From DASRBN01 sp035294305 (GTDB lineage Bacteria > Chloroflexota > Ktedonobacteria > Ktedonobacterales > Ktedonobacteraceae): a stretch of 64,000 nucleotides of DNA. The notes beneath the pieces were generated by a model. That model was not told the DNA's origin. It saw nothing but the letters and a program-made list of their open reading frames with translations, and searched no databases. The position numbers were made by a program, and so were the translations under genes. Numbering within the stretch: the stretch's first letter is position 1; every line of letters begins with the position of its first letter. Positions 43,300 to 52,885 of this stretch are shown here, piece after piece. The stretch covers positions 62,001 to 126,000 of the forward strand of contig DATGLD010000048.1 in the NCBI GenBank assembly GCA_035294305.1, read 5' to 3'.

Positions 43300-46200
43300 A
43301 TGTTGGAGCAGAAGGAGCCTGCCAGAAAAGCCCAGCCAGGTACAGACCCACAGCAAATGACGCAACTAGAGGGGATTCGCCAGAAGGTGTTCATGGATAG
43401 ATATTCCCTCAAAGACCCATCCGGGCAGCCATTGGAACACTATCCCGAACAAACGTGGGCCAGAGTAGCACGTGGCATTGCTGCCGTAGAGCCTACTGAT
43501 GCACTACGCGAACATTGGGAACAGCGTTTCTACGAGGCGCTCTCCGGCTTCCAATTCGTACCCGGCGGGCGCATCCTGGCAGGAGCCGGTTCGGGCCACC
43601 AGGTGACATTTTACAACTGTTTGAGCGGTGATACTCTTGTACATACAAAGCAAGGAATGGTACCGATTGGTACTCTTCAGGGAGAACACGATGTTTTGAG
43701 CGACAGCGGCGTTTACCGGCCCGCGTTCTTCAAAAGCTATGGCAAACAACAGCTCTGGAAAGTAACGTTAGCCAACGGTACCCAGATATATGCAACGGCA
43801 GATCACCAATGGGTGGTGAACAAAGAAAAGGGCGGAACCGAACGTGTCACAACTCGCGACCTTGAGGGGCGACGCATTCCTATCAATCCCCGTCCTGCTC
43901 CAGATTATGATAACGACTTCGCTGAAGGTGTACAGCATGGCATTGTGTATGGCGATGGCTCAGTACAATATGGCAAGGCCCATGTCTGCCTGTTTGAGGA
44001 AAAGGAACAGCTAGCCGGCTGGTTTGACCCCTATAGGCACAAGGAGAGTGGTGGCTCAGTCGCAACTAAGGAGCATATCCGTGTTCAGGGACTTCCCGCA
44101 ACGTGGAAAGAACTACCCACGAAAACGGCTTCTGCATCTTACTGGCGCGGCTTTGTAGCAGGTCTGATCGCAACTGAGGGGCATGTTGACGAACGCGGTT
44201 CGGTCGCAATCTACAATGGAGACAGACAAGCCCTGGAACGCATAGTTGAAGGAATGGCTATAGCGGGCTTCGTCTCATCTGGTATCACCATGACACGCGA
44301 GGTTTCTCCTCATAGCGGGGAAGAAAAACCCGTGTACCGCTTGCAGCTTTTCAAAGCGGCTATCAACCAGCGTGATATCTTGCATCCGAAGCACCAGGAG
44401 AATTTCCTTCAATCACCGGCAGCACGCAATGCTTCGATTCGTGTAGAGTCTGTCGAAGAAACCGACCGTTACGAGGAAGTTTACTGCTGCGTTGAGCCTG
44501 AGACGCATACCATCACCATTAGTCACGGCTACCTGACCGGGCAATGCTACGTGATTCCTAGCCCTGAAGACAGCCGCCAGGGCATCCTCGACAACCTGAA
44601 AACGATGACCGAGATTATGGCGCGCGGTGGCGGCGTTGGCATCAATCTTTCGACGCTACGCCCGCGCGGCTCCTATATCAAGACGGTGAACGGCACTGCT
44701 TCTGGTCCGTGTTCGTGGGCGCAACTTTATTCGGTGGCGACGGGGGATGTGATACAGCAGGGTGGTTGTTTCGGCCCAGACGAGCGCATCGCTACCGATC
44801 ACGGCCTGATTCGCGCAAAAGAGCTGGCGGACCGGTTGGAAGCGGGAGAGCACATACAGGCAAAAACACATCGAGGGACACGCCCATTTACCTACGTATT
44901 CCGCAACGGCATCAAAGACCTCTATGAAGTGAAAACCCATCGCGGCTATCGCGTTCAGGTGACACTCGACCATAAGATGGGCGTGCTTCGTCACGGAAAG
45001 CTTACCACTATTCCCTTGCGCGAACTCCAGAAGGGCGACGAAATTTTGCTGCTGCTGGGTGAAGACATAGCGGATAAGGCTCCGCTCGTGCCGCTTTCGG
45101 CAAGCCCATATCAACGCTCGAAGATGAGTACGACGCTCAACGAAAAGGTGACATTGCCAACCCACCTCACCGCAGAACTGGCCTATCTACTCGGCTTCTT
45201 CTATGGCGATGGCCTGCAAAGCAAGAAAGTGGCCTGGCAGGATGAAAAGGGCATTTCTTTCACCGTTGAACATGCCCATCCTGATCTCCAGGAACGTCTT
45301 GTCTCGCTTGTGAAGAGCCTGTTTTCGCTAGAGCCGGCAGTTTATCCTGGTGATGGTGCATGTGCTACTATCAAGGTCTACTCACGCTTACTGGTGGGAT
45401 GGCTACAGGAGAATGGTCTACTCAAACAAAAGGCAAATGCAGTCCGGGTGCCAGAAGCCATCTTCTGCTCGCCCTCTCATGTCATGGCAGCCTTCATTGA
45501 AGGCTACTTCGATGCCGATGGTTGCGACCGCGGCGGCGAGGGGGGCTATGGCATCGATAGCGTGAGCCGTGAAATGCTGGAAGATATTCAGCAGCTTTTG
45601 CTTGCTAACGGCATTGTCTCCCACATTACAACCCAGGATCGCAGCAAGCAAGGCTGGCTGCCAATTCATCGCCTGCTCATCACAGGGGCACAGTTCCGAG
45701 AGCGTTGCAGCCAGTTCATCGGCAGCCATAAAGATCAACAGCGATTGGGATATCGCAGTCATAACAGCAATTACCCAATGGAAGTATGGGATACGCTCGG
45801 CATTCCTGGCCGCTACTACCAGGGTCTGTTTGATGCGACGAAAGAGCGCGTGGCTCCCTCGGCGGGTGTCGGAATGCTGGAACGACCCGGTGCTCTTTTA
45901 AACATTTTACCCGACACCATTGTCTCAATCACGCCTGTGGGCAGCTCAGATGTATACGATTTTGAAGTTGATGATGTACACCTGCTGTCAGGTGGAGGCT
46001 TCTACACATCTAACTCACGTCGCGGGGCCTTAATGCTTATGCTCGACGATAACCACCCTGATATCGAAGAGTTCATTACGGTTAAGCGGACTGAGGGCAA
46101 GATCGAACACGCCAACCTCTCCGTCGCCATCTCCGACAGGTTCATGCAGGCGGTAAAGGATGACGAGGACTGGGACCTGGTCTGGCAGGGTGAAGTCAAG

Positions 46201-47841
46201 AAGACCATTCGCGCCCGCTATCTCTGGGACCTGATCTGCAAGTCGGCCTGGGAATCGGCTGAGCCAGGTGTGGTGTTCATGGATCGATACAATAAGCTAT
46301 CGAATACGTGGTACTACGAGGATATTCGCTGCGTGAATCCCTGCGGGGAGCAAGGCTTGCCGCCGTGGGGCGTTTGTAATTTAGGTGCATTAAATCTTTC
46401 AGCATTTGTGCAAAACGGCAAGATGGACTACCAGCACCTCGCCGAAATGAGCAAGGTGGCGATGCGCTTCCTGGATAATGTCGTCGATGCCAACGAGTAC
46501 TTTATCGAGGAGAATCGCGAGGCACAGCTTAGCACGCGGCGCACCGGTTTGGGAACAATGGGGCTGGCAGACGCGCTGATCAAGATGAAAGTGGCCTATG
46601 GCAGCGAAGAGTCGATCCCGATAATCGAGCGCATCTATAGCACGATACGCGACGCGGCATACGAGGCTTCCGCCGATATCGCCGTCGAAAAAGGCTCGTT
46701 CCCGAAATTCGACCGTGACAAATATATGCAGGGCAAGTTCATCCAGAGGTTGCCCAAAGCTATTCAGGACAAGATCAAAAAGCAAGGTATTCGCAACGCC
46801 GTGCTGCTCACGCAGGCTCCGACGGGTACAACCAGTCTGCTGTCAGGCGTGAGTTCGGGCATTGAGCCGGTGTACGACTTCGCGATGGTGCGTCGTGACC
46901 GCACAGGCGAGCATATCCTGTATCACCCACTGCTACAGGAATGGCGCGATAAACACCCCGACGAGCCAACGCCCAAATACTTCGTCTCCGCCAATGACCT
47001 GACGCCCGAAGAACACGTGCGCGTGCAGGCAACCATCCAGAAGTATACGGACTCGAGCATCAGCAAGACGGTCAACGCGCCCAACAGCCATACGGTGGAA
47101 GATGTGCAGACCCTCTACCGGCTGGCATACGAACTGGGCTGCAAGGGCATCACCTATATGCGCGACGGCTCGCGCGTGGGCGTGCTTTCGCATATCGAGG
47201 AGAAGAAGCCAGAGCAGCAGGAACAGCAGGCCACCGTAATGACGCCTGTGACTTCGATCCAGCAGGGGGTTAAGCCGCGACCGCCGGTCGTGCGGGGATA
47301 TACCCGCCAGGTAAACGCGCCGGAGGGGAAGATCAATGTCACGATCAATAGCGACGAGCATGGGCCACTGGAAGTGTTTGTCAACGTCGGCAAGGCCGGC
47401 AGTGACATCGCCGCCCTGGCGGAGGCATTGGGTAGATTGATCTCGCTGAATCTGCGCATCCTCAGCCCGCTCTCGCAAACCGACCGTGTCAAAGAAATCG
47501 CCGATCAACTGCGCGGTATCGGTGGCAGTCGTTCGGTAGGCTTTGGCCCACAGCAGGTACGCTCGCTGCCCGACGCCGTGGCTCGCGCGCTCGAACTGCA
47601 TGTCGAGTCGTTGGAACAGGAGGCCGAGAAGCACGTGGACCCGGAAGCTATTAGCGATGGAATGAACGGCGTTCATACGAGTCATACGAATGGCACGCAA
47701 ACTGATACCTCGAACTCAAGTCCATTGAGCCTCAGCCGCCTGAATATCACAGGCAATCTCTGTCCTCAGTGTGGCTGCAACACGATGGTGTACGAGGAGG
47801 GGTGCAAGAAGTGCTATAACTGCGGGCATAGTGAGTGCTAA
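43300..47841 (+). CDS. nrdJ: B12-dependent class II ribonucleotide reductase with two inteins
   Basis: A 1513-residue precursor; removing two inteins (residues 107-415 and 490-905) leaves 788 residues, normal for NrdJ. The enzyme reduces ribonucleotides to deoxyribonucleotides with adenosylcobalamin. Extein joins restore FYN-CYVIPSPEDS and QQGG-SRRGALMLMLDD. The catalytic thiyl region is RCVNPCGEQGLPPWGVCNLGALNL, and the C-terminus ends in a zinc-ribbon-like LCPQCGC...CKKCYNCGHSEC with redox cysteines. Start ATG follows AAGGAG. Control: paired NrdR boxes upstream. No nrdAB, nrdDG or nrdR is nearby. Transcription should end at the hairpin 47887-47940. Confidence 0.95.
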   Translation: MLEQKEPARKAQPGTDPQQMTQLEGIRQKVFMDRYSLKDPSGQPLEHYPEQTWARVARGIAAVEPTDALREHWEQRFYEALSGFQFVPGGRILAGAGSGHQVTFYNCLSGDTLVHTKQGMVPIGTLQGEHDVLSDSGVYRPAFFKSYGKQQLWKVTLANGTQIYATADHQWVVNKEKGGTERVTTRDLEGRRIPINPRPAPDYDNDFAEGVQHGIVYGDGSVQYGKAHVCLFEEKEQLAGWFDPYRHKESGGSVATKEHIRVQGLPATWKELPTKTASASYWRGFVAGLIATEGHVDERGSVAIYNGDRQALERIVEGMAIAGFVSSGITMTREVSPHSGEEKPVYRLQLFKAAINQRDILHPKHQENFLQSPAARNASIRVESVEETDRYEEVYCCVEPETHTITISHGYLTGQCYVIPSPEDSRQGILDNLKTMTEIMARGGGVGINLSTLRPRGSYIKTVNGTASGPCSWAQLYSVATGDVIQQGGCFGPDERIATDHGLIRAKELADRLEAGEHIQAKTHRGTRPFTYVFRNGIKDLYEVKTHRGYRVQVTLDHKMGVLRHGKLTTIPLRELQKGDEILLLLGEDIADKAPLVPLSASPYQRSKMSTTLNEKVTLPTHLTAELAYLLGFFYGDGLQSKKVAWQDEKGISFTVEHAHPDLQERLVSLVKSLFSLEPAVYPGDGACATIKVYSRLLVGWLQENGLLKQKANAVRVPEAIFCSPSHVMAAFIEGYFDADGCDRGGEGGYGIDSVSREMLEDIQQLLLANGIVSHITTQDRSKQGWLPIHRLLITGAQFRERCSQFIGSHKDQQRLGYRSHNSNYPMEVWDTLGIPGRYYQGLFDATKERVAPSAGVGMLERPGALLNILPDTIVSITPVGSSDVYDFEVDDVHLLSGGGFYTSNSRRGALMLMLDDNHPDIEEFITVKRTEGKIEHANLSVAISDRFMQAVKDDEDWDLVWQGEVKKTIRARYLWDLICKSAWESAEPGVVFMDRYNKLSNTWYYEDIRCVNPCGEQGLPPWGVCNLGALNLSAFVQNGKMDYQHLAEMSKVAMRFLDNVVDANEYFIEENREAQLSTRRTGLGTMGLADALIKMKVAYGSEESIPIIERIYSTIRDAAYEASADIAVEKGSFPKFDRDKYMQGKFIQRLPKAIQDKIKKQGIRNAVLLTQAPTGTTSLLSGVSSGIEPVYDFAMVRRDRTGEHILYHPLLQEWRDKHPDEPTPKYFVSANDLTPEEHVRVQATIQKYTDSSISKTVNAPNSHTVEDVQTLYRLAYELGCKGITYMRDGSRVGVLSHIEEKKPEQQEQQATVMTPVTSIQQGVKPRPPVVRGYTRQVNAPEGKINVTINSDEHGPLEVFVNVGKAGSDIAALAEALGRLISLNLRILSPLSQTDRVKEIADQLRGIGGSRSVGFGPQQVRSLPDAVARALELHVESLEQEAEKHVDPEAISDGMNGVHTSHTNGTQTDTSNSSPLSLSRLNITGNLCPQCGCNTMVYEEGCKKCYNCGHSEC
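43618..44544 (+). mobile_element. intein 1 of nrdJ with LAGLIDADG endonuclease
   Basis: 309 residues beginning at C107 (CLSGDTLVHTKQGMVPIGTL, block A), with block B TADHQW, LAGLIDADG-like motifs GIVYGDGSV and FVAGLIATEG (the second has Glu where Asp is usual), and block F VEPETHTITI. Its C-terminus reads HGYLTGQ followed by extein Cys: the last intein residue is Gln and the penultimate is Gly, unlike the common His-Asn. It interrupts the extein between N106 and the conserved active-site cysteine. Confidence 0.85.
44767..46014 (+). mobile_element. intein 2 of nrdJ with LAGLIDADG endonuclease
   Basis: 416 residues beginning at C490 (CFGPDERIATDHGLIRAKEL, block A), block B VTLDHKM, endonuclease motifs LLGFFYGDGL and FIEGYFDADG (both acidic residues present), and block F VYDFEVDDVHLLSGGG. 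Its end is FYTSN followed by extein Ser: terminal Asn is present, penultimate is Ser rather than His. It interrupts the conserved QQGG/SRRGAL junction. Confidence 0.9.
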
Positions 47842-47886
47842 TTGGAGCCTAACTCCTTTTAGCACATAGTCTACAAATAGATATGG

Positions 47887-47940
47887 CATGCATGACAATA
47901 AAGAAAAAAACAACTGAAAATTCCTTTATTGTCATGCATG
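47887..47940. terminator. bidirectional terminator between nrdJ and the LysR gene
   Basis: Perfect 17-bp arms at 47887-47903 and 47924-47940 with a 20-nt A-rich loop, lying between convergent genes (stops at 47841 and 47991). A/T-rich but no long T-run follows on the plus strand. Confidence 0.55.
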
Positions 47941-47990
47941 TTATGTCTCGTCAAATTCTACGAAGAGGTTATGATTGGCGTGCGCAGGAA

Positions 47991-48905
47991 CTATCTACTC
48001 ACAGAAGATGAAGTCCCAGTCTGCCGCACAATCGCCTGAATAAACTCCCGCGCCGCTCGCGAAATAGACCCGACGCGCCTGTAGACTAGCGCGAAAATAA
48101 ACTCTTCTCGCAAATCAGTAATTGGCAGCAGCACCAGATCATTGCCAACCTGAGACGGGCGTATCAGCGCGGGAAGTGTTAGCGTTACACCGATGCCCTG
48201 CCGAACCATCTCCTTCAACCCCTCGACGGATTCTATTTCAATCAATGGATGGAGTGGCAATCCCCGTTGGGAAAAGATTCTTTTGGTGATCTGGCCCATG
48301 CGCGAAGTCTCATCTAGCAATATCATAGGCTCCGTTGTGATTTGCTCGAACGTAACAGCCGAAGTCTTCGCCTGCGCCAGTGGATGCTGGGCCGCAATAA
48401 GTAGATGCAGCGGCTGGCGAAATAACTCTTTGACGATCAGCAACTCCGATTGTAATCTCGGGTCAAGAATCAGGCCAAGCTCTACCTCTCCCTGTTCCAC
48501 CAATGTAATTAACTCATCTGTATGATTCACGCTCACTTTCAGACGCACATTTGGAAATTGCTGGTGAAAAGTGGCAAATAGCGCTGGTAGAAACGCGCTG
48601 GCCAGAGATTCGATACAGCCTATGTGAATCGTGCCGCGCTGACCCGCCCGCAACTGGGCCAGGAATTGCTGGCCCTCCTGTAGCTGCTCCATCGCATTTC
48701 TCACGTAGACGGCAAATTCCTGCCCTGCTGGAGTCAATACGACCCGCTTTTTATGGCGTCTAAAGAGTTCGACCTCTAATTCGTCCTCCAGCGCCGCGAT
48801 CTGGCGGCTCAACGCCGACTGAGCTACCAGGCACAACTCAGCTGCCCTACGGAAGTTTTGCGTCTGCGCTGCCGCCAGAAAGTAAGTAAGCTGGTAGAAC
48901 TCCAT
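47991..48905 (-). CDS. LysR-type transcriptional regulator
   Basis: 304 residues. The winged helix N-terminus reads MEFYQLTYFLAAAQTQNFRRAAELCLVAQSALSRQIAALEDELEVELFRRHKKRVVLTPAG in pieces, a standard LysR domain; the rest is the periplasmic-binding-protein-like effector domain (IHIGCIESLASAFLPALFATFHQQFPNV onward). It is divergent from the PrpD-like gene 145 bp away and should control it and itself through the inverted repeat at 48924-48944. AAAGGGA precedes the ATG. The effector is unknown, perhaps an intermediate of the PrpD/synthase pathway. Confidence 0.94.
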   Translation of the reverse strand: MEFYQLTYFLAAAQTQNFRRAAELCLVAQSALSRQIAALEDELEVELFRRHKKRVVLTPAGQEFAVYVRNAMEQLQEGQQFLAQLRAGQRGTIHIGCIESLASAFLPALFATFHQQFPNVRLKVSVNHTDELITLVEQGEVELGLILDPRLQSELLIVKELFRQPLHLLIAAQHPLAQAKTSAVTFEQITTEPMILLDETSRMGQITKRIFSQRGLPLHPLIEIESVEGLKEMVRQGIGVTLTLPALIRPSQVGNDLVLLPITDLREEFIFALVYRRVGSISRAAREFIQAIVRQTGTSSSVSR

Positions 48906-48923
48906 CCAGGTCCCTTTCAGATA

Positions 48924-48944
48924 TTGATCTCACTTTAAGATCAA
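48924..48944. promoter_or_regulatory. LysR-type operator between divergent genes
   Basis: TTGATC at 48924-48929 and GATCAA at 48939-48944 form a perfect inverted repeat with a 9-bp A/T-rich centre, 19 bp from the LysR start. This is the usual form and place of a LysR recognition site. Confidence 0.6.
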
Positions 48945-49049
48945 CATTATATCAAACAGGTGTTGGACGCATCAAATCTTCCCGCCTATACTATGAATAT
49001 GATCCTTAGCGAATAAAAAACTCTCGCGTACAGGAGGAAAGAGGAAGAT

Positions 49050-50423
49050 ATGACTCAGGTTGAACAACTTGCCGCCTTCGTAGAACGTATGCGGTACGAA
49101 GACCTTTCCGGGGAAGCACGCCAGCAACTGAAGATTCACATACTCGACGCCCTCGGCTGCGCTTTCGGGGCGCTTGAGGGGCCACCCATCACGATGATAA
49201 GGGAGCAGCTTGGGGATTTCGGCGGCAAACCCCTGGCGACATTGATTGGCGGTGGGAAAAACGCGCCTGACCGCGCCGCTTTTTACAACTCGGCGCTGGT
49301 GCGCTACCTGGACTACAACGATAGCTACCTTGCTAAAAAGGAGACCTGTCACCCCAGCGATAACCTTGGGGCAGTGCTGGCGGCCTGCGAGTATGCGCGC
49401 GGAAACGGCAAGCAACTCCTGACGGCTCTGGCCATCGCCTACCAGGTGCAGTGCCGGCTCTCAGATGTAGCTCCAGTGCGTGCGAAAGGCTTTGACCACA
49501 CTACGCAGGGAGCTTATGCCGTAGCAGCCGGCGTAAGTAAGGCGTTGGGTCTCGATCAGAAGAGAACCGCGAATGCCATTGCAATAAGCGGAACGGCCTA
49601 CAATGCCTTGCGCGTCACGCGAACGGGAAGCCTCTCCAACTGGAAAGGGCTGGCATATCCTGACACTGCTTTCGGGGCTACCCACGCCGCTTTCCTCGCT
49701 ATGCGCGGTATTACCGGACCCCTGGAAGTTTTCGAGGGCAACAAGGGGTTCATGGACGCGATTGCCGGGCATTTTGTACTGGACTGGAACAAGGAGAACC
49801 TCGAAGCCGTCCGGCGCGCGAGCGTCAAGAAGTATAACGCGGAATTCCATTCGCAGACTGCGCTCGAGGGTATCCTCGAACTGCGCGCCGCTCATCACCT
49901 GAATCCAGGAGACATTGAAAATATCAACATCGACATTTTTGATGTCGCTTACAACATCATTGGCGGGGGTGAAGAGGGCGATAAGCGACAGATACACACC
50001 AAGGAAGAGGCCGACCATAGCCTGCCCTACATGGTGGCAGTTGCCCTGCTGGATGGCGAAGTTACGCCTGCGCAATATATACCGGAGCGTATCGAGCGCG
50101 AAGATGTGCAAACCCTGCTGCGCAAAGTAACGATCCGGCCCGATGACGAATTGAGTAAACGCTTCCCGGATGAAATGCCGTGCCGCATCCAAATCACGCT
50201 CAAAGATGGGCAAACATTCCACAGCGAGAAGCAGGACTACGAGGGATTTTACACACATCCAATGTCGTGGGATCAGGTCACGGCCAAATTCGAGCAACTG
50301 GCCACGCCATATACCAATGCCGAGCAACGTGCCTCGATAATAGAGACCGTGGCAGGCCTGGAAGCAAAAGATGTAGCGCAGTTGACCGCGTTATTGAGCG
50401 CGTCTACTGTGCATGTCCATTAA
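49050..50423 (+). CDS. MmgE/PrpD family protein (2-methylcitrate dehydratase-like)
   Basis: 457 residues, normal family length. The family dehydrates or isomerises organic acids such as 2-methylcitrate or cis-aconitate-like substrates. Conserved features: HILDALGCAFGALEG, ALVRYLDYNDSYLAKKETCHPSDNLGAVLAACEY (catalytic region with DxNDxY and HPSD), TTQGAYAVAAGVSKALGL, and GLAYPDTAFGATHAAFLA. GGAGGAAAGAGG precedes the ATG. It is transcribed away from LysR and its stop overlaps the next gene's upstream in-frame region, with the synthase ATG only 22 bp beyond. The true substrate is unknown. Confidence 0.9.
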   Translation: MTQVEQLAAFVERMRYEDLSGEARQQLKIHILDALGCAFGALEGPPITMIREQLGDFGGKPLATLIGGGKNAPDRAAFYNSALVRYLDYNDSYLAKKETCHPSDNLGAVLAACEYARGNGKQLLTALAIAYQVQCRLSDVAPVRAKGFDHTTQGAYAVAAGVSKALGLDQKRTANAIAISGTAYNALRVTRTGSLSNWKGLAYPDTAFGATHAAFLAMRGITGPLEVFEGNKGFMDAIAGHFVLDWNKENLEAVRRASVKKYNAEFHSQTALEGILELRAAHHLNPGDIENINIDIFDVAYNIIGGGEEGDKRQIHTKEEADHSLPYMVAVALLDGEVTPAQYIPERIEREDVQTLLRKVTIRPDDELSKRFPDEMPCRIQITLKDGQTFHSEKQDYEGFYTHPMSWDQVTAKFEQLATPYTNAEQRASIIETVAGLEAKDVAQLTALLSASTVHVH

Positions 50424-50445
50424 ACAGAGAAAGCGAGGCTATATA

Positions 50446-51267
50446 ATGAACGAACGAGCATTTCCATTTATTCGTATGAACGAGCGCGAGGGCAAACCGC
50501 GTACACGTGGCATCACCGAGATTCGCGGCCCCTACTATACACCTATGGGCAAACGCTACCTTGAGGATGTGCTGGAGACGATGGGTGAATACGTAGACTC
50601 GCTGAAATTCGCGGGTGGATCATTTACTTTGATGCCTGAGAAGCAGCTGCGCGAGATCATCGATCTGGCCCACCGCTACAATGTGCTGGTTTCCACTGGC
50701 GGCTTTATCGAGCATGTCCTTACGCAGGGGCCGGAGATAGTAAACCGCTACATTGAAGAGTGCCGCAACGTGGGCTTCGATATTCTCGAAATCTCCAGCG
50801 GTTTCATCACCATTCCGGTCGACGACTGGCTGCGGCTGGTCGAGAAGGTGCAGAAAACGGGACTCAAAGCCAAGCCGGAAGTCGGCATTCAGTTTGGCGC
50901 AGGCGGCGCCAGCGCTGCCGAGGAGCTAGAGTCCGAGGGCACCAGGGACGTGGAATGGGCCATTGGACAGGCCAGGAGATTTCTAGAGGCCGGAGCCTAT
51001 ATGATTATGATCGAGTCCGAGGGCATTACCGAAAATGTCAAAACATGGCGTACCGATGCCGCGGCCAAAATCATCGGCGCGCTGGGCTTAGAGAAAGTGA
51101 TGTTCGAGGCCGCCGACCCGGAGGTCTTCGCATGGTATATCAAGAATTACGGGCCCGAAGTCAACCTCTTCGTCGATCATAGCCAGATTGTGCAACTGGA
51201 ATGCTTGCGAGCAGGAATATGGGGAACCAAGAGCCTGTGGGGGCGCGTCCTAACCTATAAAGGATAG
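50446..51267 (+). CDS. phosphosulfolactate synthase-like (ComA/Hsa32) protein
   Basis: 273 residues from the ATG at 50446, preceded by GCGAGGC. A TIM-barrel of the ComA family: SLKFAGGSFTLM, VLVSTGGFIEHVL, DILEISSGFITIP, KPEVGIQFGAGG and AYMIMIESEGITE. The end VFAWYIKNYGPEVNLFVDHSQIVQLECL closely resembles the plant heat-stress protein Hsa32 branch rather than archaeal ComA, which adds sulfite to phosphoenolpyruvate in coenzyme M synthesis. Partnered with the PrpD-like gene in one operon; the reaction is not known. Confidence 0.85.
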   Translation: MNERAFPFIRMNEREGKPRTRGITEIRGPYYTPMGKRYLEDVLETMGEYVDSLKFAGGSFTLMPEKQLREIIDLAHRYNVLVSTGGFIEHVLTQGPEIVNRYIEECRNVGFDILEISSGFITIPVDDWLRLVEKVQKTGLKAKPEVGIQFGAGGASAAEELESEGTRDVEWAIGQARRFLEAGAYMIMIESEGITENVKTWRTDAAAKIIGALGLEKVMFEAADPEVFAWYIKNYGPEVNLFVDHSQIVQLECLRAGIWGTKSLWGRVLTYKG

Positions 51268-51272
51268 CAGCG

Positions 51273-51302
51273 AGAGGTGAGTCGATTGGCTCACCTCTTT
51301 TT
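51273..51302 (+). terminator. intrinsic terminator of the PrpD/synthase operon
   Basis: AGAGGTGAG (51273-51281) pairs with CTCACCTCT (51290-51298) around an 8-nt loop, followed by five T (51298-51302), six bases after the synthase stop. A textbook terminator. Confidence 0.92.
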
Positions 51303-51427
51303 AGAAATTACTCAAATTACCCAATTGCACTCCAGGAGTTCTATGTTATAATAGCATCAGGGGATCAATTTCTTTTCACACTCGCAATTTGATGTGTTTT
51401 TTCTCTTTGCAATTGGGGGAACTCTAT

Positions 51428-52717
51428 ATGAAGAGATATCTGCGCATCCTGCTAATTCTCGTTACACTCTTTGTCGCAAGCAATACGCTCACTCAATCGA
51501 GAGAATCCATCCCACACGCCCATGCTGATAGTCTCATTCAGCATATTGTCATCATGGTCAAAGAAAACAGGACGTTCGATAACATGTTCGGCGCATTTCC
51601 TGGCGCCAATGGGACCACGACCTATGACTGCAATGGGCAGATACTTCCCATGAACCACGAGCCTGACCACCTGAAGTCAGATCTGGGACACACCTGGCAG
51701 AACGCGACCAAAGCCTATGATAATGGGCAGATGGACAAATTTTGCAAGAACGTAGACGCAAAGCAGTACGGCATCGATGTCTCCGATGCGCAGTTCCTGC
51801 AAGCCGATATCCCTAACTACTGGCAATATGCACAAAACTTCGCCCTCAGCGACAATTTCTTCTCCACTATCCTGGGGCCATCCTTTCCCAATCATATCTT
51901 CACCATTGCCGGAGAGGATGATAACGTAGATGGGGTAGTACACAACAGTAAACCACGCGGTAGCTCTGGATGGGGCTGTGACTCGCCTCCACAAACGCGC
52001 GTAGAGGAACGTAATGCGGATAATCAGATCACAGATGTATTTCCTTGTTTTGACTTCCAGACGCTCGGCGATCTGCTCGACCAGGCGGGTATCACCTGGA
52101 AATACTACGCGCCGCCTCAAGGCGTCAATGGCTATAGCTGGTCTACCTACGATACCATTAATCACATCCGCAATGGCCCGGACTGGACAAAGAATGTTGT
52201 ACCCTACACGCAATTTGCCAGCGATGCGGCAAGCGGCCAACTTCCGCAAGTGAGTTGGCTGGTGCAGACCGGTAAAATTAGCGATCATCCACCCTATAGC
52301 ATTTGCAAGGGCGAAAACTGGACCGTCTCGCAGATCAACGCGATCATGGGCAACCCGGATGAATGGGCAAGCACAGCAATCATACTCACCTGGGATGACT
52401 GGGGCGGCTTTTACGATCATGTCGTTCCACCGCAAGGCCCTAATCCCGTTATCCAATATGGCTTCAGGGTTCCGGCTATCGTGATATCACCTTACGCCAT
52501 CCCTGGATACGTCGACCACACGTTCTTCACATTCAGTTCTATCCTGAAATTTGTGGAGGATAACTGGGGACTACCATCCCTGACCGGCCTGGATGGGGGT
52601 TCCAATGACATGATGACTTCTTTTAACTTCAACCAGCAACCCTTGCCACCCTTAGTGCTTCAACAAAGAGCATGCCCGGCAGCGCCAAATTACCCTGACA
52701 TGGTCTTTGACGATTGA
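51428..52717 (+). CDS. secreted phosphoesterase (phospholipase C/acid phosphatase AcpA family)
   Basis: 429 residues from the ATG at 51428 with GGGGAAC before it. A signal peptide (KRYLRILLILVTLFVASNTL) should be removed before HADSLIQH. The alkaline-phosphatase-like fold follows: MVKENRTFDNMFGAFPGANG (metal site), FPNHIFTIAGEDD, and TWDDWGGFYDHVVPPQGPNP (metal aspartate and histidine). Family members cleave phospholipids or phosphomonoesters outside the cell, often to acquire phosphate. No operon partners. The gene is separate from the upstream terminator. Confidence 0.9.
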   Translation: MKRYLRILLILVTLFVASNTLTQSRESIPHAHADSLIQHIVIMVKENRTFDNMFGAFPGANGTTTYDCNGQILPMNHEPDHLKSDLGHTWQNATKAYDNGQMDKFCKNVDAKQYGIDVSDAQFLQADIPNYWQYAQNFALSDNFFSTILGPSFPNHIFTIAGEDDNVDGVVHNSKPRGSSGWGCDSPPQTRVEERNADNQITDVFPCFDFQTLGDLLDQAGITWKYYAPPQGVNGYSWSTYDTINHIRNGPDWTKNVVPYTQFASDAASGQLPQVSWLVQTGKISDHPPYSICKGENWTVSQINAIMGNPDEWASTAIILTWDDWGGFYDHVVPPQGPNPVIQYGFRVPAIVISPYAIPGYVDHTFFTFSSILKFVEDNWGLPSLTGLDGGSNDMMTSFNFNQQPLPPLVLQQRACPAAPNYPDMVFDD

Positions 52718-52885
52718 TATCATGAACATGGGTGATCCCGAATTGAAGAGAAACAACCAGGTCCCATTTTATCAAGACGCAAGCCTAGAAGTTGCCTGCT
52801 TGCAGGTAGTGCAAATTCTTTTGCAATCGTGTACACTTAGATGAGTAACACATAAACTTGATACATCTGCAAACAGGAGACGGAG

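Noticed and set aside
46933..47700. 255-codon antisense frame within nrdJ
   Set aside because: Antisense to a well-conserved gene, no domain and no ribosome site.
49461..50327. 288-codon antisense frame within the PrpD-like gene
   Set aside because: Long frame arises from codon bias of the sense gene; no domain or ribosome site.
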